In this document: piece after piece, positions 33,290-44,980 of the stretch | How positions within the stretch are numbered: position 1 is the first letter of the stretch | Layout: each line of letters begins with the position of its first letter | From: Atrichornis clamosus | Lineage: Eukaryota > Chordata > Aves > Passeriformes > Menuridae | DNA: 64,000 nucleotides | Assembly: GCA_013400975.1 (NCBI GenBank) | Contig: WBMZ01003324.1 | Location: 82,666-146,665 of the forward strand | Direction: 5' to 3' | Program-made: the position numbers and the translations under genes | Notes under the pieces: generated by a model | Database searches by the model: none | The model's input: only the letters and a program-made list of their open reading frames with translations | Told to the model about the DNA's origin: nothing

Positions 33290-33955
33290 CATCTTTTCTC
33301 CAGGCTGAACAGGTTCCTCAAGCCAATCCTCATCAGAGAGATGCTCCACACCATTTTTAACCCTATTTTTCCACCAGGAGAATTGCCCAGGAGAAGAATT
33401 TCAGTTTTGACCCATAACAAGTTCTTCTCCCAACATGTCTCTGATGAGGGACGTTGCCCAAAAGCATTTTGGAAAATCCTAACAGATCCTATTGACCAGA
33501 TCCCCCTGTGCACACATCGATCCCTTCAGTGAACATTAATGGATTTGTGATGCACAATCTCCTTCCCCAGAAACTGGAGGAACTTTTTCCTATTAGAACC
33601 TATTTATTCATTTACCAACAGCTCTATTTCTACCTCTTTTCTTGGCACAGAAGTCTGACCTACTGCTCTGTAAGACTCCACATCCCATTTAATACTTAAA
33701 AAAAATCCCACACAAACCCCCTCGGGTCACATTTGATACCTTCCCTCACTCTGCTACTGAGACCATTTTCAGCAATGGATTTGATATCACAGTGGATGAG
33801 AAATATCACCTTTTCTTTCCATACCTTTTTTTGGGTGAATCTCCCTGGTTCTGGCAATTAGTTCCTATTCACGCCGTCAATTTGTTCTCAATTCTCTCTT
33901 CTAATGGCACTTCCATTTGAATCAATTCCTCTGATTTCCTAATACCAACCTGGAG
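33290..33955 (-). mobile_element. Ancient CR1-clade LINE, reverse-transcriptase region
   Basis: The plus strand shows a long AT-rich, strongly diverged sequence. Its order of blocks follows the reverse complement of CR1 ORF2 as in old amniote copies: TTGCCCAAAAGCATTTTGGA, CCTATTGACCAGATCCCCCT, AAGTCTGACCTACTGCTCTG, ACTTAAAAAAAATCCCACAC, GTGAATCTCCCTGGTTCTGG. The first 70 bp (to about 33360) looks like a separate CR1 3' part. All frames are broken. Identification is by family pattern; boundaries are approximate. Confidence 0.55.
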
Positions 33956-35227
33956 TGTTACCTGAGGCTGAGCCAGCCTTGGGGGACCGACGAGCCCCAT
34001 TTTCTCCCTCTTTCCCCTTTCTCTTTAATTTCCTCCCTGGCTCTCCAGCTGAGATCCTCCCCCTCCCTCTTTCCCTGGGACTGGGTTTCTCTCCTGCCAG
34101 CCCTGGTATCTTTTTGGGATTTATAGCCTGGCTGTGTTCTCAATTAGCATGTTCCTTCCAGCTTTTATGGCTTCCAAGTCACAACATTTCCAAGACTGTG
34201 GCAACATATTATAGACTGCACACGTAAAACAGGTATTAACTGCACCTAGATCTCCTTAGACTCGTAATTCCCATCTTCTGGGGAGCTCTCCAAAGGCTAC
34301 ACAAGACTTGGAGGCAGATGTGGCTTCAGACCACGCTGTCTAAATTACCTTCCCTGCTGCTTCCTGGGGAACAAAACCTTCCTGCCTGTCACGTCCAGTG
34401 AGGGGCTGTGGGATCTCAGGCTGGATTTTTGGGTATCCAGGACACTCCTTCCCACTGGGGCTCTGCTGACTCGGATGGTTCTGGGTGTGATCCCTGGGCT
34501 GGACACATCAGGGCCCTCCCCGTGCTGCTGTGGGGAGAGGGAAGGAGGGTTTAGCTTGGAAAGGCATCCCTGGGGCTCTCGTGGCAAACTCCAGGAGTTT
34601 GGTGCTGACAGCGAAGAGAACTTTGGATCTCCCTCCAGCCTCTCCCGGGCTGGCTCTGGCATGCAGCTCTGCTCCTGCTGCCTCTCCTCCTGTCTCACTG
34701 CCCACCGTTATTAGTTCCTGAAATGAAGCTGAACATCCCTCAGGAAAAGCCTGTAAACTCGGCCTGACTCACTAAACCTCCTCTGCTGGAAACTGGGCTG
34801 GCAAGGCCGAGCGAGGCTTGATGGAGCATTTCGAGGAGAAGGAGATAAATGCCTGGGAAGATAACAGGGAGTGATTTGCTGTGGTGAAAAAAGAGCTGCT
34901 TGTGAGGGTCCATTCACTCCTGACGTGAGGCTGCAGGTCCTGTTTGTGGCCCGGGAATTGCAAAACAAAAAGCTGGAAGGCAGCGGTGGCTTGGCCAAGG
35001 GGTCCCTGGAGGGAGCAGGTGGCTCAAGAGTGACCAGGAGAAATCCATCCCTCCTCCCTTCAGGCTCAACTGAAAGCCAAACAGGACAAAATTCAGGAAT
35101 TGGGACCCACAGAGAAGCCAAAGCCACAACACACCCAATTAATTCCAGGGCTGGAAATACAATTAGAGAAGCATCCATGGTTCCCAGCCAGCCTGGAGAG
35201 AGAGCGTCAGGACATCACAGAAATGGC
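33956..35227. other. Unique non-coding stretch
   Basis: No gene or repeat is recognised. Pyrimidine-rich at 34000-34100. Open frames up to 155 codons lack similarity. Sequence just before the gypsy-like segment (35000-35227) shows no convincing upstream reverse-transcriptase motifs. Confidence 0.55.
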
Positions 35228-35450
35228 AAATTCCTCCTTTCAGGACGTGCACCTTGGCAAGGTGGGTGACAGGAGCACTAAGCTGGAGCTGGTGGCTTTT
35301 ATTGAGGCATTTGGACATCAGGAATGCAAGGGAATGTCTTTGGGTGTTAGTTCTGCTCCCAAGGCATTTGAAAGAATAATAGCACTGATCTTGGAGGGAT
35401 TTCAAGAAGCTGAAATTAGAATGAATGCTGTTTTTAATTTGGACTAACGA
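35228..35450 (+). mobile_element. Ty3/gypsy-like reverse-transcriptase remnant
   Basis: An open stretch whose translation reads STKLELVAFIEAFG, then GMSLGVSSAPKAF and ERIIALILEGF. This follows the Ty3/gypsy RT order: the strand ending SSKLTTFxTPFG, the PFGxSSAPxxFQR signature (here SLGVSSAPKAFER) and the ILEGL helix. The downstream YMDD/MDD catalytic box is lost: the frame reads RMNAVFNLD and then hits a stop at about 35445. After a frameshift ELKEQNERLPAILQ resembles the HxxRLxxVLQR helix. It is inactive. Similarity over about 45 codons is suggestive, not proven. Confidence 0.45.
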
Positions 35451-38400
35451 GCTTAAAGAGCAAAATGAAAGACTCCCAGCAATTTTGCAGAGTCAAGACA
35501 CTTAACACTAAACTGGGGAACATCAGAATCTGATCTTTGCAAGTGTTTTCCATCTGATCTACAGAGAGAGCAAACAAGCCCCAGTGTTTGATTCAGATTA
35601 AATGGTTAATTATTACTGCTATTGTTGAACTCTGACAGTGTGGCAAATCAGTGATGTATGGGAGAGAAATAAAGCCAGGCTGGCTGGGAGCAGCCTGCAG
35701 TGCCAGGGAGAGCTCAGCGAGCACTGGGGCCTGGCAGCATCACTGCTGGATGTATCAGGGTCATCTCACTCCTCCTGATGGGACACGGTGACCTTTGGAA
35801 CGGACCTGACCGGAGCCAGAGGATGGCCTGGGGGCCAGGCACTGGGTGAGTGTGAATAAAACCCCAAACACCAGAAATACCCAGATTTATTGGGATGGTC
35901 CCCGGCTCAGCAGAGCTCTGTGTGCGGGAGAGAAGCCCCCCAGGGGTTTGCTGGACGGTGACATTGTCCCCTGAGCGGCCACACTGGTATGAAGCTAAAA
36001 TTAAAACACCTCTTGCCTTGCCACAACAGACTTCAAGGTTTGTTTGGAGAGCATCTGGCCATATTATCTAAAAAAAATTGTGCAATTACAACTGCGGTGA
36101 GGTGCAAAAAAGAAAATAAATGTTCCCAGCTGTGTCAGAAAGACTGTTTGTGTCAGAGCTCCCTATTTCTTGAGAGCCAGGTCTTTGCAGCTGCTGCCTG
36201 AACTCCTTGGCACAATGGGAAAAAATAAAGGGCTCTGTGAGGGCTTGGGGATGATGCTCTTCCTGTGGAGCCTGAGCTAAGTCTGGCAGGGACCTCCAAC
36301 ACCTTCCACCAGGCTTTGACTGTGCCTCTCTCCACCTCTCAGTGGAGGCTTCTGGATTAATTGGTTGCAATTTTTGCTTCATTAACACAAATCTCAGTGT
36401 TTCAGGTGGAAACCAGCATGCCAAGTGTTTCCCAGTTTGCCAGGACAGTGGTGCTGTGGTGAGATGAACTTCCAGATGTCTGGGGGAGCTCACATAACTC
36501 CCTCATCACACCCCAAAGGCTCCTCGGGACATGTGTGAACCAGCCGGTGCCAGGCCAGGACACCCAGGGAATCCTCCCTGGCTTTTTCGTCAGGATGGGG
36601 AGGAGGCACATCCTGATTTCTTATGACATAACAAGGATCCAGGTGTGGCTGACAATCCCTCCCTGCCCTGCCAGCTCCATCCACATCCCTGCTAGAGCTT
36701 TCTCCCTCCTCCTTCCCTCACTCCTGAACACAGCAACTCCCATCCCTCTCCCAAACACTCCCCGGGGACCAGAGAGTGCCTGGGCGTGGAGGAGCAGAGG
36801 AAGGGATGTGCATGGAGCACAGCATCCTGCACTTCCCACCTCTGGGAGTGGCAGCTCCGAGCGGGGCCCGTGCCTGTTTCAGCAGGAGCATCTCCGTCCT
36901 CCCTGCCATCCCTCTTTTCCTCACTCCCAAGCCCTCCCCCAGCCCGGAGCAGAGGAGCCTTCTTCCTGCTAATATTCCACTTGGAGAAGACATCAAGGTG
37001 AGGATGGAAGCCGGGTGGGATCTGCCAGGCTCTCAGGGCCAGCAGGGTGGGGAGGCTTGAAACAATCCAATTTAGCAGGCGCTGCTCCCAGGGACATGAA
37101 TAATGGGAAGTTGATGCTAAACTGGGGCCATAATTTTCATACCAGTGCAAACAGATCCAAATTGTGATAAAAGGTTTTCATCTGCCGAGGCTTGGAGAGG
37201 CCCCCGTGCTCTGATTTACGGCGCCTCTTAATGTCGCATCTGACAGCACTTTGCAAACAAAATGTTCTGGCCATAAACTTGCAGGGGAGTGAGTTACTGA
37301 GGCTGGGGGAGGGGGGCAGGGGAGGGAAGGGGTGGCAGGGATGCTGCTCTTGCACTGCTGCTCCAGGTGTTCCCCAGGCCACCCGCCAGGGCAGCAGGAG
37401 AGCCTCTGGAAAGGCAGGAGGAAGGTGAGGCTGAAGGCAGAGGCGCCCAGGCTTGGGAAGCTCCAAGGACAGCGGCTGTCTTCTCGTGCCAGCATCCATG
37501 TCCAAATGGCAGTCTGGACCATCCCCGTCCCAGAGGGGTCTTAGTGCTGGTTCCTGCTCTCCCAAGTCAGCAGAGAGCCAGGAGCAGGGAACTGGCTGCT
37601 CTGGCTGTGGGCATCCATGGCCTGGCAGGGACACGGGGCCCTTCTCTGCCACCCCCCTGCCCCTGCCGCCCTCCCCTTCTTGTGCCAGGGAGCCTGACCC
37701 CAAACTGAGACCAGGGAGCCACATCTCCATGGAAAAGATCTCCAGACCAAGCAAGAGAGCTCACAGAGCCCACCGGGAGAGGTGTCCATGGTACCTGGAG
37801 GGGCTCTGTGCTGCCCTCAGCCCCAGCAAGTGTGAGACGCTCCCGGTCCTGGGCTGGAGCCTGGCCGGGATGCTGGGCTCCTTGGGAAGCAGGGTGAGGG
37901 AGCAGGAGCTGCAGGCTGATGGATCACAGCCCCCGGGCGTCGGAGCACGCAGGCTGCTGCAGTTTGCACCAGTGGAAGCTTTCTCAGCCTGCCTGGCTCC
38001 GTTCCCAGAGATAATGAGCTGCAGTAATTGAGCCCGGAGGTCAGAAATGTGCGGCTCGCTGTTGCCAGAGAGGAGAGGGCACTGTCTTCTGCAGGCGGAG
38101 GTGATGTCTTGTCTCCATGGATATTTGGATCTGGAGCAGCAGGAATGGTGCTGCAAGGACCAAGGAAGCTTCTGGGAACAGCAGTGCCAGGGCTGGAGGC
38201 AACGTCCAGGGTGTGCTCGGGCGTTGCCTGAGCAGGATTCCAGTGTCCAGCCCGAGGCTCCAGGGTTTTGCAGGAGCTGTGGCCCCTGGCTGGAGACAGT
38301 GTGGGCGGCAGGGAGAGCAGGCAGCCCACGTGCTCTCCTGTATCCCATTTCTCCGTGCCAGCTCCAGGGCGAGATGGGATCTCATCCTGCTTTTCCTGTG

Positions 38401-39156
38401 TGGAACGCTGGACCTGAGCCCTGCTGGTCACGCTCGGCTTTCCCCGTCAGGGGAGAGGAGGAGGTGATGGTGTGCCCGACCTACCTGAGGACGAGGGAAT
38501 TGTACACTCAGCAGGTCTCCTTCTGAGCCAGGGCCACGCTGCAATTCAATCACATGAGTCCTTTCATCCTGGATCGTGGCTTTTTACTCTCCCCAAACTT
38601 TGTGCCCAAGCCCAGCGTGTCTTGTTATGGACTTCCTTGATCTTTCCATCACCTTTCCCTTCCTCTCTGGCGTGGGCAGAACCTCCTGCCATGTGCACAT
38701 CAGCATCCAGATGTGCTCAGGTCACAATTAGTTCTGAGCTGAGGTTTCCAAGGGGGTCCCAGAGCCCAGATCCTGGAGACAGCAGAAACCCCCGAGCTGT
38801 GCCTCACACCCACGTGTCACAGATCCTGCCTCAGCAGGGACACATTTCTCACCCAAGCTGCCTCCTGGCCCCCGGGAAGAGTAAATGACATTATTGTCAC
38901 CCAGGCAGCTGCCACCAGCCCCTCGTGCCTGCTGGCCCACACGTGCAGTGACCACTTCAGTGCTGAGGGCACACGAGCGTGTTCTCCGTGACATTCCCAG
39001 CGCTGTGGCCTCGCTCCAGAGAGGATTCATCCCCGGAGCCATTCCTAATGTGGCTGAAAGCAGGCAGGCTGGGAATTGCTTCCCCAGCTTTATGTGGCAG
39101 GCCCTGCTCGTGCTGAGAAAGCGTTGGGCTTGGCAGGGAAGGAAAACTGAGTAAAA
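35451..39156. other. Unique non-coding stretch
   Basis: No gene is recognised. 35440-35660 is AT-rich and may continue the decayed gypsy-like element or be unique. 37060-37290 is a conserved-element candidate listed separately. Frames of 150-205 codons between 36690 and 38430 occur on both strands over the same DNA and have no domains. Confidence 0.55.
37060..37290. promoter_or_regulatory. Candidate conserved non-coding element
   Basis: A non-repetitive AT-richer block with CAATCCAATTTAGCAGGCG, GACATGAATAATGGGAAG, GGCCATAATTTTCATACC, AAATTGTGATAAAAGG and TGCAAACAAAATG words, flanked by GC-rich sequence. The text keeps intact CpG, TAAT and AAACA words, unlike the decayed repeats here. Function is inferred from composition only. 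Confidence 0.35.
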
Positions 39157-39700
39157 ATCAGAGAATCCCAGCGTGGTTTGTGTTGGAAGGGGCCTTAAAG
39201 CCCAGCCAGTGCCACCTCCTGCCATGGGCAGGGACACTTCCACTATCCCAGGTTGCTCCAAGCCCCGTCCAACGTGGCCTTGGACACTTCCAGGGATGGG
39301 GCAGCTACAGCTGCTCTGGGCAACCTGTGATAGGGCCTCCCCACCCTCACAGGGAGGAATTTCTTCCCAATATCCCATCTAACCCTGTCCTCTGGCAGTG
39401 GGAAGCCATTCCCTGTGTCCTGTCCCTCCACCCCTTGTCCCCAGTCCCTCTCCAGCTCCCCTGGAGCCCCTTTAGGCCCTGGAAGGGGCTCTGAGCTCTC
39501 CCTGGAGCCTTCTCTTCTCCAGGTGAACCCCCCCAGCTCTCCCAGCCTGGCTCCAGAGGGGCTCCAGCCCTCGGAGCGTCTCCGTGGCCTCCTCTGGACT
39601 CTCTCCAGCAGCTCCAGGTCCTTCCTGTGCTGGGCCCAGGGCTGGGGGCAGCTCTGCAGGTGGGGTCTCACCTGAGGGGGCAGAGGGGCAGAATCCCCCC
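39157..39700 (-). mobile_element. CR1 LINE 3' region, ~540 bp copy
   Basis: Minus orientation, 3' end at left (AGAATCCCAGCGTGGTTTGT), then a long intact run through CCATGGGCAGGGACACTTCC, TTCCCAATATCCCATCTAAC, TTTAGGCCCTGGAAGGGGCT, CCTGGCTCCAGAGGGGCTCC and GCTCCAGGTCCTTCCTGTGC to TCTCACCTGAGGGGGCAGAG. Its 5' limit matches those of the copies ending at 33289 and 43255. Confidence 0.96.
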
Positions 39701-42700
39701 CTGGAAAACAAGGCTTTATTCAGGGACTAGAGCTTTTCATACCCCTTGGCTTGCTCCGAAAAGCAAGTATCCGTCAGGACAGGGATTTAAGCAGCTGCTG
39801 GGACAAGGAAAAGCACATGATGTGCTTCAAACCCACGTGGTGCTGGTGGGCACTGCTGAGCTCACTCAGAGCTTTTCCCCTCCTCGCCAGGGGCTGGGAA
39901 TGCTCTGGGGTTGTCAGAGCAACAGCAGCTCCTGGGCAGCTTCTCCTGGCAGTAAAGTTTTGCACTGAACCTCAGTGACAATTCCATGTGCTCCCAGCCC
40001 AGCTGCACCAAGGAGCAGCACACATGGCACCATAAAGCACGTCTGGAGCTGCCCCCAGAGGGAAAGCTCCTGGCAGAGACGGCCAGGCCAGGAAAAACAA
40101 CCCCATTCCCAGTTAATTCCCACTATAAACCACGCCAGGATAGCACAGGGCAGATCCCACTCTGCTGCCAGCTGTGCTCCCCACCTGCAGGTTGTGGGGA
40201 GCAGGGGGAGGGCAGAGGATGGGATCAGATCCTGGAGTTTCATTTCTCCGCTGAGGGCACGGCAAGGGCTGGGCGTGGGGGTTTGTTGTGCAAGGCCTCT
40301 GCTGACGGGTTCAGCGGAAGGCCCTCACCACACCCTCCCCTCCTGACGGCAGGAATTAAATATCCCGTCCTCCTGCCACCACGGGCAAGGAGATTTTGCT
40401 CCTTGGGTGTACAGCACCCCTCAAGTGGCAAGGAAAACCCCAATGGCGTGGGGACACATGAGAGGACCTGGTTCGCCACAAATAACCTTTCTGAATGCAC
40501 ATCAAACCCAGATGTGGACACGGACACCTCGAAAATAATTTTTAAAAAACCTTTAAAATAACCTTGCAGCCTCAAATGGGAAGGGCAGCCAGTCTGCAGT
40601 GGGTCTGGGGTCCAAACAAAACCCAAGCATGAGCAGCAGAGGCCCAGGGTGACGGATTTCCACTGCCCGCAGTGAGCTGGACAGGGCACCAGGCAGCTGG
40701 GAGCAGTGTGGGGAGCTGCCAGCCCTGCTCTGCTGGGACAAAAAGGACAAAAACAAGCAGCAGCTTGATTTTGGGGTAAAGCCCTGCTTCCTGCAGGTGA
40801 AATGGGAACAGCTGCTTTATGGGGTCCTGCTCTGGCCCTCCCTTTGCTGGATCAAACCCCACCAGCTCTGAGGAGGATGGCAAAGGGGCTGGCACAGGAC
40901 AAATCCCCCACGTGTGCTCGCATCCAAGAAAACTCCTAATCCACCTGCTCCTTGGAGGGCTGAAGGCTCCCGGCACGGAGAGCCCTGGAGCCCTGCCATG
41001 GCCTCCCAGAGCCCGCTGCCATTCCATCCTGGAATCCTTCCTGAGCAGCACAATAGCTCCCCACAACAGCTCTTCCTGTGCCCTCCCAGGACAGGGCTGC
41101 AATCCTTCCAGCGAGTTTGTTCCAAATGAATTTTCCAGGTTTTTACCACAATTGCTCCCCCCTCCCCTGCCCCCTCATTCCCTCTTTCCAGCTGCCTGAC
41201 TGCAGCACTCCCCAGCTCCACCAATGCTGAGGTTTTTCCTCTCCTCAGCCGCAGTTTAATGACACCGAGTGGGTTTTTTCCTGCCTTTGGTCACTGTTTG
41301 GTGTGAGAATTCAATGTTCATAAAGCACCCCGGGAACCCCAGCTCTGCTGCTTAGAAAGAGCTCCTTTATCCCTGCCCAGGGGCTGCCGTGCCAAAGCAG
41401 CCCAAACTTCACCCCTCACATCCCCCCCGCTCCCTGGAATGCCTGGGGGTCCCTGCCACCCTCGGAGTCCCTTGGAAAATCCCTGCAATTCCAATGGCCA
41501 CACTGACGCTTTCATTGCCGGGGTCACGGCTCCTACCAAGAGCTATTAGTGAGCCTTTCTCTATTCTTTAGGTTCTCCCATATAAAGTCCTGTCTGTTTG
41601 TGTTTGGGAAGGGTTTTGTATGGATTTGCTGCTGCTGTGGCTTTCCTGGGGGAGTCTTCCCTGGGTGGGGGCTGATGGTGCCCTTGGCCTCTGCCCCTGG
41701 ATGGAGGGATCGCTGGGCATCCCCCCTGAGGGGCTGTGGGGCTGGGGATCTGACAGGAAAAAAAATCAGCAGAACTTCTTTTCCAGGGTCCCAGATTCCC
41801 AGGAGGATGCATCAGGGCTGATCCCAGAGATACCAGGCCAAACGGGCAGCGATTCCAGCAGCCACAGGGCACTGACCCCTGTGCCAGGGGTGTTCCCACC
41901 CTTGCTGGACTGTTGGGGTTCCCTGTCTGTGAGATTTGTGCCCAGGGCTGCAAACTCCTGCCCACATCACCCCAAAGGGATGAGTATCCCTGCTCCACCC
42001 AGGCTTTTCCCACCCTGCTTGGGAATCCAGCCCCCTCTCTTTGTTCCCTGCTGGTTTCCACAGTCAGAAGCAGATTCCTGCTCTCTCCTCTCCACACCTC
42101 AGCCAGTTTTGCCCAGAAAGAGGGAGCTGGCAGCTCTCAGGATCCTGCAGCAAGGATGAGGTGTCTGGTGGATCCAGGGAAGAGGTGGCAGGCCCTGTCT
42201 CCAGTGGGACAATCCAGCTTTGCTGCTCGTCTCCACTGTCTCCTTCCAAGACCCAGCTGGTGCCATCGCAGCTGCACCTCTTGGGTCTGACCTCACCTCC
42301 GGACAAAATCCTGCCATATTCCCAGGCAGGAATCCCTTTCCTTGCAGATCCCTAAGCAAAGGGATGGTTTATGTCCCAAAGAATGCAGGATTATCTCCTG
42401 GCTCAGCCAAATGTGTGATCCTGTCCAAGGGTGGCCCCAGGGACCGCATCTAATCCATTTCCAGGTCTAACCCTCCTCTGATCCCTGCTAAATCCACATC
42501 CTTAGGCATTCCCTGTGGCCACAGGTCCCTCCAGCTATGCTCCTGCTGTACATATGCAACTGTTTCCTTTTATCTGCTTTAATTAGGTGCCTTCTGGTTT
42601 AATGCTCTGGCACTTCCCTTTTCACTTTGGGAACAGAGGAACAGGGGGATGGGATATTCATGGCACCTGGGATGGACAGGTACCTGCACCTCATCCCCAC

Positions 42701-42732
42701 CTGCATCTCCTCCCCACACAAAGTCATCCCAG
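39701..42732. other. Unique non-coding stretch
   Basis: No gene or transposon is recognised. An AT-rich patch lies at 40480-40565 (CGAAAATAATTTTTAAAAAA). Frames of 120-191 codons occur without similarity. Confidence 0.6.
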
Positions 42733-43256
42733 TCATGGAATCATGGAGTGGTTTGGGTTGGAAGGGACCTTAAAACACATTCCATTCCATTCCCTGCCAT
42801 GGGCAGGGACACCTTCCACTATCCCAGGCTGCTCCTGGCCTTGGACACTTCCAGGGATGGGGCAACCACAGCTTCCCTGGGCACTCTGTGCCAGGGCCTC
42901 AGCACCCTCACAAGGAAGAATTTATTCCCAATATCTCATCTAGCCCTGCCCGCTGGCACTGGAAAGCCATTCCCTGTGTCCTGTCCCTCCATCCCTGTAA
43001 ACAGTCTCTCTCCATCTCTCCTGTAGCCCCTTCAGGCCCTGCAAGGCCACAGTGAGGTCACCCCAAAGCTTCTCCTCTCCCGGCTGAACAATCCCAGCTC
43101 TCCCAGCCTTTCCTCCCAGCAGAGCTGCTCCATCCCTCTGCTCATCCTGGTGCCCCCTCTGGACTCTCTCCAGCAGCTCCAGGTCCTTCCTGTGCTGGGC
43201 CCAGGGCTGGGGGCAGCTCTGCAGGTGGGGTCTCACCTGAGGGGGCACATGGACAA
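42733..43256 (-). mobile_element. CR1 LINE 3' region, ~520 bp copy
   Basis: Minus orientation with a clear 3' tail at left (CATGGAATCATGGAGTGGTT), GGTTGGAAGGGACCTTAAAA, a 20-bp deletion where GCTCCAAGCCCCGTCCAACC is normally found, CCCAATATCTCATCTAGCCC, CCTGTAAACAGTCTCTCTCC, and CCAGGGCTGGGGGCAGCTCT to TCACCTGAGGGGGCACATGG. The middle is the 'gtaaacagtctctctcc' type shared with the arm at 32961. Confidence 0.96.
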
Positions 43257-44576
43257 TTCCTTCCCCATTCCCTGCAGGCCAAGTCCCTGGAGTGCAGCAG
43301 CTCCATCACCCTGATGCCGGCTGCTTCCCAGCAGTCTCATATTTACACTGTCAGGTCATTGTCCTTGTGCTTCCCCAGGCATGAATTCCCTTAATTATCC
43401 ATGTCATATCCAAGGCCACTGTTGCCCTTTCTCCCTGTGTTACCTCCAAGGCTTTGTGCCCCAGCTGACGTCCTCCAGCACCACACAAAGTCTGTCAGAT
43501 CCTTCCCAGCAAGGGGAAAGCTCTAAGCCTCGGGAAGGCAGGCAGTGCCTCTGGAACAAGGGACACGTGGGACGGGAGTGGGTGAGGGCTCATCCATCAG
43601 CTCAAACTCTGCAGGAAAATCAACCTCTGGTGCTGAGTTCCCCTCTGCAGGTGTGGATAGCATTCCTGGAAAAAGCTCCTGGATGTGCCCAGGGTGGGAG
43701 CGTCAGGAGGGATGCGCTCAGACACCTGAGCAGAGATGTTCCCACTTGGCTTTGGACGTCCGTGGTGCTCCTCACCACTCATTCCTGTTTCATTTGCACT
43801 CACGGCAGAGAAAAATAAACTTCCAGGCAAGACCTGTCGGAAATGCTCTGGCACAGACCCCTGACCTGCTGCCAGGGGAGCCCTGGGTGCTTAACTGGGG
43901 TGAAGATCCCACCTCTGGCCGGATGAGTCCGACCCTGTGTCTGGTTTCATCTTCTCAGGAAGCGTTTCCCAGGGAGGCCCGCGGCACCAAAAGCTGCTGT
44001 ACAAAGGCCGTGTCCGAGGAGGCTGGGAGCTCTTATTCCTAAATGGAGAGGAAAGCAGAGAGCTGAGGCATATGAAAAAAATCTGGGAGGGCTGGAAGGA
44101 GTTCAAACTCTGTCTAGAGGCTTTCTAGGAGACACAGTGCGATGCCCTCCAGCTCGGAAGGGTCAGAGCCAATTGCCTGGAAGCAGGAGCTGTGCCGAGG
44201 GCTCAGATGTTCCGGCAGAGTTTCAAGCGCAGCCTCCAACTGCCCGAGCACGGCTGGCAAGGGGGGCGAGGAGCTGACCCCCAGCAAGTCTCACTGCAGA
44301 AACGGAGAGAAGCCAACGTGCCCTGGCCTCCCTGGCACTGGATAAGAGATGAGGGGCCTGGAGAACTGCCTGGTGCCCAAACCTGAGGGCTGGCAAAGCA
44401 CGGGCATGGCCCAGCACAGCCCAGTGCCAAGCCTGGATAAGGCAGCACAATCCCTGCTCTTCCTGCCCTCTCCCCGTCCCATGGGAGCACAGGATGTTCC
44501 CACTCAGCTCCAGGGCACTCTGTTCTCTTCCCACTGCTGTGTAACAGTGGCTGAGCTCCTCATTACAGCTCGAATG
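43257..44576. other. Unique non-coding stretch
   Basis: No gene or repeat is recognised. Frames of 145-165 codons at 43381-44042 are overlapping and uninformative. Confidence 0.6.
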
Positions 44577-44980
44577 CACCAGGCAGGGAATGAAGCAGGC
44601 AGGGAATGAAGCAGGCAGGAGGATGAGGCTGCCAGGGGGATGAAGCAGGGAGGAAAATGAGGCAAGGCAGGGAGATGAGGCAGACACAGGGATGAAGCAG
44701 GCAGGGGATGAAAAAGGCAGAGGATGAAGAGACAGGGAATGAAGAGGCAGAGAGATGAGGCAGGCAGGGGGTGAAGCAGGGAGGGGATAAAGCAGGCAGG
44801 GAATGAAGCAGGCAGGGGAAGAAAAAGGCAGGGAATGAGGCAGGCAGGGGATGAAGAGGCAGGGGATGAAGAGGCAGAGAATAAAGCAGGAAGGGAATGA
44901 ATCAGGCAGGAGATGAGATGGGATGAAGAAGGCCAGGGAATGAAGCAGGCAGAGGATGAAGCAGGCAGAGGATGAAGCTG
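44577..44980. repeat. ~16-bp minisatellite, about 25 degenerate copies
   Basis: A purine-rich array with consensus near GAAGCAGGCAGGGGAT, units of 15-17 bp with many variants. It is stop-free on the minus strand, where it encodes repeats of the type LPASSPACFI, and helps create a 416-codon minus-strand frame (44223-45473). The array is degenerate, so it is older than the exact repeats at 29640. Confidence 0.95.
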
